Part shown: positions 56,144 through 64,000 of the stretch, piece by piece
Numbering within the stretch: position 1 is the stretch's first letter
How the letters are laid out: the number at the start of each line of letters is the position of its first letter
Assembly (NCBI GenBank): GCA_030704615.1
Contig: CM060733.1
Coordinates: forward strand, 24,864,001 to 24,928,000
Reading direction: 5' to 3'
Source: Takakia lepidozioides
Lineage: Eukaryota; Streptophyta; Takakiopsida; Takakiales; Takakiaceae
Length of the DNA stretch: 64,000 bases
Made by a program: the position numbers and the translations under genes
The notes under the pieces: generated by a model
Databases searched by the model: none
What the model saw: the letters and a program-made list of their open reading frames with translations, nothing else
Told to the model about the DNA's origin: nothing

Positions 56144-57436
56144 TTATTCACTGTATAACTTGTCCCAGTATAATTTCTTCTGAGACCTAACAAGCTGATT
56201 GATATCTTTACGGAGCTGGTAGTACCTCGCCCACAATTCTCTGTTGGTTTCCAAATTGCAGCACTCTTTATAGAGGGCTCGTCTCTCAGCTATCTTGAGT
56301 TTAATCTCATTGGTCCACCAATTAACTGCTCTACCGCAGACAATTAGTTTCCTCCCAATGATCTTGTCAGCCACGGAGGAAACGAAACTCTCCCAAGAGT
56401 CCACTGCTCTTTCGACTTCATTTCTTGCGTTAACAGAGCGTGACTGAAGTTCTTGGAGCGATTGGACAAAATGAGGGAGAGCCTCTTGCAAGGCCTGGAC
56501 GTACTCAGCCTTGACCTCCTCATTGTGGAATTTTTCTATGCACCACTTCCGAATCGAACGTTTCACAGATCTCTTGGTGGTGGGAAAACACCTTTTGATC
56601 TCAGTCCAAACCAGGAAGTGGTCAGAGGTACCAATACCAGTTCTGTCGATCAACACATTGCCACACTGGGGGAACAAAATTTTGTCCATTATGATATAGT
56701 CCACAATGGAACGTTCCCCAGTTTGGGGTTTCTCACGAGTCCACTGCACTTGGTCACCTCTTGTCCTGTTATTCAAGGTCAAAAGCTGAAGCTCTTCTAG
56801 ACAGTTAATTAACCGTCTGCCATTAGAATTCAGCTCGTCCTCACCAAAAGGTCCAATGATATCGTCCTGATGGATCCCTTTGCCCACCCGGGCATTGAAG
56901 TCCCCCAATAGTACCACCTGACCTTTGGCAAGGAACGAAGCACAGTCCAGCTTTACATCTTCGAAGGCCATGTCTGCGTCAGCACTAAGGGTCCCCTCTG
57001 TGGGCATGTAAACACAACCAACAAAGAGGTCCTTTGTACTCATGCCGCCCTTCAAATTCAGTTTTAGCCAGATACTATGCTCGCACCTCAAACCCTTGTT
57101 GATAATTTCACAATTGTCAAACAAGAAATCACGGACAAAGAATCCGACCCCTTTTTGACCGCGTTTGGCAGAGGCTGCCTTGAGAGTACACATCTTACCT
57201 GCCCATTTATAACCAATGACATCTCCAACCAGTTTATCTGACGTTTCCCATGTTTCTTGCCCAGCACAGATATGAATATCATTAGTCCGAAGAACTTGTC
57301 CCACTTCAAGTTGTTTCCTTTGGTTAGTCAACCCTGAGAAGTTGAAAGTGGCCAGCCGCAAGCCAGCCCTTTGCGTGTGAATTGTTTGTCGTCTAGGTAG
57401 CTTGCGATTGCTCCTGGACGGCCAACCGTTCTGCAA
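56144..57436 (-). pseudogene. LINE endonuclease domain
   Basis: APE-like endonuclease with LRLATFNFSGL, CAGQETWET (catalytic E), VGCVYMPTEG, VVLLGDFNARVGKG (D and N), QWTREKPQTGERSIVDYI and GIGTSDHFLVW (D,H). It nicks the target DNA for target-primed reverse transcription. It is in the same frame as the upstream ORF (58312-57479), from which only one TAA (57481-57479) separates it. Confidence 0.9.
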
Positions 57437-57478
57437 AGGGGGGACAGTTACCCCATGTGTAGATTTTGCTCGTCTTGT

Positions 57479-58312
57479 TTAAACTTTGAGAATTGGTAAA
57501 CCATTCAGGGTACCAAATCTTTCAGTTACACGACGCACAGGCTCCGCACACATAGGGGCAGATTGTCCGTCAGACTGCTTGGGGACAATTACCCCGTGTA
57601 TAGATTTTGCTCGTCTTGTGTAGACTTTGAGGATTGGTAAACCATTTAGAGTACCAAATCCTTCAGTTACACGACGTTCAGGCTCTGCACACTTAGGGAC
57701 AGATTGTCCATCTGACGGCTTGGGGACAATTACCCCGTGTATAGAATTTGTTCGTCTTGTGTAAACCTTGAGGATTGGTAAACCATTCAGAGTACCAGAT
57801 CCTTCAGATTCAGGACGTTCAGGTTCCGTACACTTAGGGGCATCTTGTCCTTCTGGCTGTTTGGATTCAACCTCATCCAGAGCATCAAACCGATTAGAAA
57901 CTCTCAAGTTGAAGTTGTTGCCCTTGGTTGTCTTCCTAGAGCGCCCCATTGAATCACCAATGTCTAAGACCGCTCTCCAGCCAGTCAAGGGACGAACTTC
58001 TTTGAGATTGAATTGATGCGGGACTCTATTAGAAGCACTTTTGGTCATTGCAACCTTCAACGTACCCCTGTTATCAAGTCTCGAGATGGTACCATTAGCC
58101 ATGAAATCCAAGCCTAAGCTAGAGCATGTAGTTTTAAAGGACACATCGTCCATCCTGGGAATCACCCCAAAAACTACACATGAAGCCCTAGATTTGGCAT
58201 AAGTAACCAATTCCCAGGGATCACCCTGAGGAGTGTTGATGTTGATAGGAGCTAAATTTTTGATTGTTTTCACAGGCCATAAGTTTAAGCACAGGAACCA
58301 ACCCGAGCCCAA
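57479..58312 (-). CDS. LINE ORF1-like region with 141-bp repeats
   Basis: About 277 codons. The N-terminal half (VFGVIPRMDDVSFKTTCSSL) looks like an ORF1 nucleic-acid-binding fold, but no named domain is certain. The C-terminal half is nearly three copies of a 47-residue unit, each starting GTLNGLPILKVYTRR and containing SIHGVIVPK. Unit joins at 57501, 57642 and 57783 show an exact 141-bp period. The terminal stop (TAA) occurs where the next repeat has TAC, so the ORF once ran into the endonuclease. Confidence 0.7.
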   Translation of the reverse strand: MGSGWFLCLNLWPVKTIKNLAPININTPQGDPWELVTYAKSRASCVVFGVIPRMDDVSFKTTCSSLGLDFMANGTISRLDNRGTLKVAMTKSASNRVPHQFNLKEVRPLTGWRAVLDIGDSMGRSRKTTKGNNFNLRVSNRFDALDEVESKQPEGQDAPKCTEPERPESEGSGTLNGLPILKVYTRRTNSIHGVIVPKPSDGQSVPKCAEPERRVTEGFGTLNGLPILKVYTRRAKSIHGVIVPKQSDGQSAPMCAEPVRRVTERFGTLNGLPILKV

Positions 58313-59218
58313 GTGCCGAGTATGCTAGACAGAGCATACGACTACCCAATTTGGGCAGAGGGGCTGCCCCCAAGCGGTAGGAGTCCGCTTGTTACCATTC
58401 AGAGATCACACTCCAGGGAGTTGCAGGGAATGGCCCGTGTAGGCATATTCTAAAGAGGGAAAGGCCCCAAGCTTTCCAACTAAATTCAATGCACTACCTT
58501 ACCTGAAGCAAAGCGCTTCAGGTCGAAACAAACAAGGACACGAGGTCACAAGGCCGGCATTTAGTCACAGAGACATTAATGTACTCCCGTTTCAAGTCCA
58601 CCCAATGTCAATAGGCTTCCTAGAGGACAGGGAGAAGGTGAGAGATAGAGAGAGGGAGAGGGAGAGGGAGAGAGAGCTTTACCAATTTGCTGTTGTTGGC
58701 AGCATCCCATTACTACTGGGATTTATGACCAAAGCAAGTTCCTGACCAGTAACCCCAGCTGATAGATTCATGCCACCATTTGGACCATATGCCAATCCTG
58801 TTCCACTTGTGCTGGAAGTACCTGTTCAAAAGATTGTTATCCTGTGGCCTGCGCTGAACAAACATAGCTGCTACAGACATCTCAATGCTTGAAGTAAGAA
58901 AAGTCCTCCGACTCATGGTCAAACCTATCCTTGATGCCAGATACTGTATTACTTTTGTCACCTAACTACAAGACAAAATCAGGAAGCAGCCAAGCCTCTG
59001 TAAGGAAGTTAGGCAAGCTCACTCTGTGGAACAATAGCCAAGCCAAGGCATTGCTTTCCTCCAATGCTGAAGCATCTGGTATAACATCATCCAAGCCCTG
59101 AAACCCTCACAAGAAAGATCATAGTAGTCATGGATTTTGTGAAAGCAACAACCGGAGACTACCTAGAGACAATTGATTACTCATTACAAAAGCAAATGTG
59201 AACAACCTGCCAAAGCAA
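58313..59218. other. LINE 5' flank and spacer
   Basis: 58313-58500 probably holds the LINE 5' UTR (ggcagaggggctgcccccaagc near 58354 can fold). A GA-microsatellite lies at 58638-58672. No gene is recognised. Confidence 0.4.
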
Positions 59219-59375
59219 GCGTAACTTGTGGTGTCACTTGACCCCGAAGGACTACTGCCTTCCGGTGGGAAGGTGGACCAGTTCCTTAATCCTCCCACAT
59301 TGCCTGCAGCTCTTAGAAGGTGTTTACCTTCAAAGGAAAGGCAGTAGCAGTTCAGGGTGAAGTGACACTTACGTG
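59219..59375. repeat. Foldback element
   Basis: gtggtgtcacttgacccc... at 59229 and its inverse ...gggtgaagtgacacttacg at 59355 flank about 100 bp. The left arm also matches the SINE-like body at 28.52 kb. Confidence 0.5.
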
Positions 59376-59763
59376 TGCCTAGAATTTCCACCAGAAATGA
59401 GACTGCCGTCTACCACCACAAAGAGCAAAGACAAGCCACATTGCAAGGGAAAAGAGAGAGAGAGAGAGAGCCGGGGGGGGGAGGGGGGTTTAAAGAAATA
59501 CACTGCTGAAAGCTTCCAGAACCAAACCTACAGGTTTGGCAGTGATAAGTTCAGAATTCAACTTAGCTGTTTTTGAGAAATATGTTAGAAACCAGTAACA
59601 GCCACCGGTAACTGGCTGGAGACCGGTGAAGCTGGTCGCTGTTTCTTCTTCTTCCCTGCTCTCTTGTTCACAAAAGCCTGGGCTTCGTCGTCCTGCCCCT
59701 GGGATCTGGGCGTGGAAGAAGCGATTCATCCTCTTGGGATGCACACAGGGAGGAGATAGCACC

Positions 59764-61190
59764 ATGAGTGTGCTCATGCTGTCACGGCCGCCCTCTTTAG
59801 GACCCAATCCATCGCCATCTTTGTCCCTCCCATCCTCAGCACCCTCTGCCTCAGTAGGTGTACTGGCACCCATCCCTCTTTCCCCACCCTCAACAGCGTC
59901 CTCTCCACCCCATCTTTCTTTCCCATTACCTGCTTTCCCTCTCTCTAAGCCCAGGCGCTCTTCCCCGTCGAACCCTCCGCCCTTGACATCCAACACTCCA
60001 TCAATCTCGCTCCCACCCTCTTCATTTCTCATGCTTTCCTTGAGCACGGAGGGGTTTCACACACCGATCTCAGAGGGAGATCCTACATGGTGGATGCTGC
60101 AGAACCTTTTTCCATTTCAAAATGGGGACTGGCTGCAGTCTGAGGATTCCAAGCCCATTATGCTCTACAATCCACTCCCAGAACCAAATTTGTCAAGGAG
60201 ATTCAATTCCCAGATACCCCACTTTGAATGAATCGGATGCAACGACGCCGGTGCAACTGGCGACATTCTCGCTTACAGATGTGCAGTTGAATAAGAGTGC
60301 AGGAGGTTCGAATGCCTCTTCTGGCACTTCTGGGCATGTGAAGATACCTTATGCGGCAGGCAGACTGACAGAGGCTCTACAGACTCTAAACCAAGGAGGC
60401 AAGTCAGCAGATTCAGATACATATGTCTGTCTCTTGCTTAAGTGCATCAAGATGGAAGGTCTGGAAGCTGGAAAGCAGGTGCACACTCACATTATCCAAA
60501 GTGGATTCACGCCAAATGTTTTTCTACTCAACACCCTTGTCAAAATGTATGTTAAGTGCGGGAGCATCATGGATGCTCACCAAGTGTTCAACAGAATGCC
60601 TCAACGATCTTTGATCACATGGAATATAATGTTGGCAGGATTTACCAAGCATGGGTGTGGTAGGAATGCTTTGGAGACCTATGAGCAAATGCTGCGCTTA
60701 TGTGTTGCTATCAAACATCTATGCTGCAGCTGGCAGGTGGGATGATACTGCAAAGGTGAGCAGAATGATGAAGGTCAGAGGGGTTAGAAAGGAGCCAGGT
60801 CGCTGCTGCATTGAGGTTGGCAACAGGGTGCACACCTTTGTTGTAGATGACAAGTTGCATCCCAGAATTAAGGAAATCCATGCTGAGCTGAGAAAATTGT
60901 CTGGGCAGATGAAGGAGGCGAGGTATGTGCCTGACACGCGCTTTGTATTGTCTGATGTGGAGGAAAAGGAATTTTCTCTTTGCGACCACAGTGAGAAGCT
61001 GGCCATTGGTTTTGGGCTGATCAGCACGACCGCTAGGATGCCTCTCCGTCTCATCAAGAACCTTCGAGTGTGTGGTGACTGCCACACCCCACAAAATCCA
61101 TGTCAAAGATTGTTGGCCGAGCAATTGTTGTACAGGATTTCCTGAGAGTATTGACCATTATGTACTGTTGAGTGCATTTCATGTGGCATA
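59764..61190 (+). pseudogene. DYW-type PPR protein pseudogene
   Basis: The ATG at 59764 opens a Ser/Pro-rich frame (possible organelle targeting) that runs to 60231. The PPR part lies in another frame from about 60122: two and a half PPR motifs of L, S and P type (DTYVCLLLKCIKMEGLEAG, NTLVKMYVKCGSIMDAHQVF, ITWNIMLAGFTKHGCGRNAL). At about 60694 the frame jumps straight into the E domain (YVLLSNIYAAAGRWDD) and the DYW deaminase (HSEKLAIGF with the HxE zinc ligand and catalytic Glu, then VCGDCHT). A shift near 61090 destroys the end, and the final DYW triplet is absent. Intact relatives carry many more PPRs and edit C to U in organelle RNA. This copy has lost its middle. Confidence 0.85.
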
Positions 61191-61744
61191 TCCACAGGAA
61201 ATGACAGTGGGGTCTACCCGGCATAGGTGGGAAGTCAGCCCATAATTGCACTTGACTGAAGGGGTGATTTTTGACTGATTCTGGTGAGTGCTGTCTTTGG
61301 GTGGTGGAACAATCGAGGCAAAAAGGTGAATGCCTGTTGGAAGCAGACGCAAAGCATAGGAACTAGTGTGATAAGTAGGGTTGGGGTGTTTGCTGGAACA
61401 ATTCTAGGCTGTCATTGTCAGCTGCTAGCAGCAAGGCAAGGATGTATGCATGATTTGTGCAGAGGCATAGATAGCTGAAGGAGCAGGGATAGAGTGTGGG
61501 TCCAGATTCATCCAAGAGGGCTGGATTTCAAGCTCCAGATTACCTATGATTCCATGTGGAAGGATAGTTACAAGAAACCTGCATGGGTAGATGGTCAACT
61601 GGAAGCCGCAGCAGCAGCGGCACAATTGATAAAATCAGGCACTGCTTTCACCCTGTTTTTCCCTCTTATCAGAATCGGCCCTAAATTTCCATGTTGAATT
61701 CTGCAAAGTTAGGGTTTCAAGCAAATGAGCATCGAATTGGAGGG
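61191..61744. other. Spacer with dispersed repeat
   Basis: 61650-61710 recurs at 28.98-29.03 kb (ccctgtttt.ccctct.atcaga.tcggcc). 61740-61758 (gcgtctctatagaa) is repeated at 62023-62037 on the other side of the LINE fragment, possibly an insertion-linked duplication. Confidence 0.4.
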
Positions 61745-61940
61745 CGTCTCTATAGAATGTACTCATAAGACATTGTTTGCCGTAGCCTTGTGGCCATTGA
61801 CCCCGCGCCCAGTTTGAGCGGAACACAACAGGACAGAACCTACCTCTGTCAGGGGCTGACGTCGGTAGTAAACTTACCTTGATAAAGAACATTGATCCGG
61901 GTTTTCCAGATATCCTCTAGAAATCCCTTCACACAAGCGG
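61745..61940 (-). mobile_element. 5'-truncated LINE insertion
   Basis: About 190 bp, nearly identical to 53988-54172 (for example gggttttccagatatcctct and ggggctgacgt.ggtagt). Same orientation as the long LINE. It inserted just upstream of the DUF2921 fragment. Confidence 0.85.
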
Positions 61941-62009
61941 TGGACAAAAGGTGAACTCTTCGAAGGTAATCCTTTCAATGGAGGTTCGTGGAGGCAACCT
62001 GCATGCTAT

Positions 62010-62357
62010 GTGTGGTTGGAGAGCGTCTCTATAGAAACAGAGAAGGAGTACACGCCCTGTATGCTTGGCTGCACCCTGTTCCCAGCGAAAGAGGTCAAGA
62101 ACTTGACTAAGGATTGCAACGTTATGGTGCGACTGCAGTATCCTCACTGGCAATCTCTCACCAACCGGGCCATCCATGGCCAAGTCACCAGCATTGCAGC
62201 TCCTGGCGACAACCACTATTTCAATTCTATCAATGTGTCATCGCAGATGGAGACATTTGCAGATTATGAGTACACCGCAGGAGCTCTCACAGCTGGAATT
62301 TGCAACGAGACTTGTCCCCAGAGTTCTTCAAAGACAGATACCTACCGAGGGCCCTAA
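62010..62357 (+). pseudogene. DUF2921-like gene fragment
   Basis: Encodes a cysteine-containing segment: CMLGCTLFPAKEVKNLTKDC, NVMVRLQYPHW, HGQVTSIAAPGDNHYFNSIN and TAGICNETC. The pattern of a GC.. block, a DCxxxVxxQFP-like block, a GxIxSx block and an exxxxF block is that of plant DUF2921 proteins (large membrane proteins of unknown role). No membrane segments are present and the frame stops after about 115 codons, so it is a fragment. A LINE piece lies 70 bp upstream. Confidence 0.45.
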
Positions 62358-62686
62358 GTTTGCGAAGCTGCATTGCAACTTATTGCTGGACAGTAGCTGG
62401 ATGTTGAGCCTTTTTGGCAATGCACCCAGTCCGAAGAATTTTGTTTCAAGCTGGCCCCTTTTGGCTTCGGGGCATCCCATGGGGCGAATCTCCCCCGCGG
62501 TCGCCTTCTCATTCAGTACCTTAGATGTGATGCCCTGGCTGATGGATTGGCTGCAAGGCAGGTGCAGTGATGGAAAGGTATGAACCTAACCTCGTTCGGT
62601 CCAGAATCCGGGCCAGTGTGTTTCGTTACCCTGCTCTCCATGGACTTGATGATTACAGCATCTTAAGCAGAGATCTTTCAGTTGAA
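62358..62686. other. Unrecognised spacer
   Basis: Plus-strand open frames up to 62583 show no domain I know. The frame reading FKLAPFGFGASHG may be a gene fragment. Confidence 0.3.
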
Positions 62687-63157
62687 TCACTCCTGCTTCC
62701 ACAGCAGAAGCAGGAGTCCAGGTTGGATTCTCTGAGCTTGATCTCCAACAAGAATGATCTGCTTCAGTTCCCTCACCTGGGTGATAATAGTAGGCTCTGC
62801 CTGTACCAGTTCTGCAGCCTCATCAATTATCACGCAATTGAACACCAAGCCAAGCTTCAATGATCGTTGGCCTCCTGTGGAGACAGTGCAAAATACAAGG
62901 CAAGCATTCTCCATGCATTCCATCTCCAACCATTCCTGCATTGATGAAGTTGTAGAAGGAGGGAACATGCCATATCCAGGCTCTAAGCTCATAATTTCGG
63001 GAAATGTCTCTGTCAATTTAGAAAACAGCTTAGTGCCAGAACTTCCTAGTTTTCCAAATCCATTTCCGTTTTTGTTGTATCGTGGGGAAAGATAGTGTAA
63101 GGTTGCACTTGAGGACCACATGACAATAAACTGGAGGGAGGAGAGTAATTTTACCAT
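62687..63157 (-). pseudogene. UPF1/SEN1-like helicase fragment
   Basis: The minus strand has ENACLVFCTVSTGGQRSLKL, then VIIDEAAELVQAEPTIIT (Walker B, DEAA) and LKQIILVGDQAQ (motif III), the core of superfamily 1 RNA/DNA helicases of the UPF1/SEN1 group. After QAQ the sequence loses the family's LPAT. No Walker A (GPPGTGKT) is present. The upstream LFSKLTETFPEI segment belongs to the preceding domain. It is a decayed fragment. Confidence 0.7.
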
Positions 63158-64000
63158 GTTCTAAAGGGACAATGGATGATGCTGTTAAAAGTGAATCCTC
63201 GCTGAAGTGCATGCCGCCCAAGCAAGCAACCGGAATATTTCAAAGCGGGAGCTCACTTGAAGAGTACACCAGCTGGGTTTTCTGTTGAAAATCCGCTCGT
63301 GTATTTTGCAGAAGGTCTGTATAATCCCTGGCAGCTCATGAGACGGTGTAAGAGTTGTTGCGAGGCAGGTATATGCTCCAACAACTCCAATGTGTCCAGC
63401 TCCCTCGTCCTACTACGCCCCTGCCAGCCATAGCTACTATCATCTCAAGTCAATGAGCGTATAGCTGGTTGCATGCTTTGGGAACACTTCAGCTTCTCAA
63501 CAAGTAATGGCACGTTGATAATATGAGCTAAACGCAACAGGTCTTCTCATGAACAAAAGCATCTATAACTTGGGAACTTTTGGGCAAATGGAATTACTTT
63601 TCACCTGAACGAATATACTTCTGCCAAGAGTTTCCTGCAATCTAGGTTTTGGATATTTGAAACAGTTCACAACTTTTAAGAGGTTGGATTATCTGTTCCT
63701 GACAGAAGTATATTTCTGGGTTAGTGCAAGAACTGTCAATAATCACTAGCAGAAGCCACTTTGGGAAAAGTGGGAACCTGGAGTGCAAGCTCTTTATAAG
63801 TGACTCAATAATCTCTCTTGATGAGACTCTGAGACTGTAGCTTACAAGGACCAAGTAGAAGCTGAAAGCTGAAAACTGAGAACTGGATCTGGGAATCTCT
63901 CAACTGAGAGCATGTAAGAACCTGCACACATTGACAAACCGAACATGAACATATGCTTCACATTGTTCTTAAATTTATTATACTCCAACAGACATTAAAA
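63158..64000. other. No gene recognised
   Basis: Short open frames only, with no motif or repeat that I can tie to other parts of the window. Confidence 0.4.

Larger units (their letters stand above)
53938..58312 (-). mobile_element. Near full-length LINE (non-LTR retrotransposon)
   Basis: Minus strand: ORF1-like part, APE endonuclease, RT, and a C-terminal zinc-binding domain, ending in a pentamer tail (TTTCA)n at 53956-53938. The tail type and the motifs (GDFNARVG, LYKKGDREEPRNYRG, GFRRNRGC) fit RTE/L2/CR1-like LINEs more than L1; the clade is not settled. Truncated 3' ends of the same family lie at 61745-61940 and 23340-23475. Confidence 0.85.

Noticed and set aside
1-64000. CRISPR array
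   Set aside because: No short identical repeats with unique regular spacers; the tandem arrays here have no spacers and the genome is eukaryotic.

Overview
The window is nuclear DNA of a streptophyte plant. It is packed with transposons and contains shards of plant genes: exon 1 of a plastid Hsp70, a DYW-type PPR pseudogene, a receptor-like kinase fragment, a DUF2921 fragment and one apparently complete three-exon small plant gene. DYW PPRs, a fungal-type chromovirus, Penelope-like reverse transcriptase and a retrotransposon carrying a cytosine methyltransferase together fit a non-seed land plant (moss, lycophyte, fern) or a charophyte relative better than a flowering plant. I cannot name the species.

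Layout. 1-14.2 kb: a minus-strand Ty3/gypsy LTR retrotransposon (about 1.8-13.5 kb) whose order is gag, protease, C5-cytosine DNA methyltransferase, RT, RNase H, integrase, PHD finger. A 1.46-kb, 51-bp tandem array lies in its 5' leader. 14.2-19.0 kb: a 5'-truncated, plus-strand chromovirus of the fungal/moss type, killed mostly by C-to-T-type stops, with its 3' LTR. 19.3-20.6 kb: a CACTA transposase tail (DUF4218). 20.6-26 kb and 35.6-46.2 kb: several mutually related, mostly non-coding repeats in both orientations, here called F1 and F2, full of short hairpins. They share a roughly 90-nt foldback that occurs six times with compensatory changes. A Penelope-like RT relic (37.7-39.8 kb) sits between inverted copies of F1. 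27.4-29.5 kb: plant gene shards and a SINE. 30.6-32.6 kb: LINE endonuclease and RT pieces in opposite orientations. 46.2-46.7 kb: a MITE and a SINE. 48.7-50.1 kb: the three-exon plant gene. 53.9-58.3 kb: a near full-length minus-strand LINE. 59.7-63.2 kb: PPR, DUF2921 and helicase pseudogenes and a truncated LINE.

How the parts work together. The gypsy element pairs a DNA-methylation writer with a PHD-type chromatin reader, which suggests it could mark its own copies and choose insertion sites by histone state. The F1/F2 family may be the untranslated part of, or parasites on, the Penelope-like element. All retroelement reading frames here carry frameshifts or stops, so this locus looks like a graveyard, although the LTR termini of the methyltransferase element are still nearly identical.
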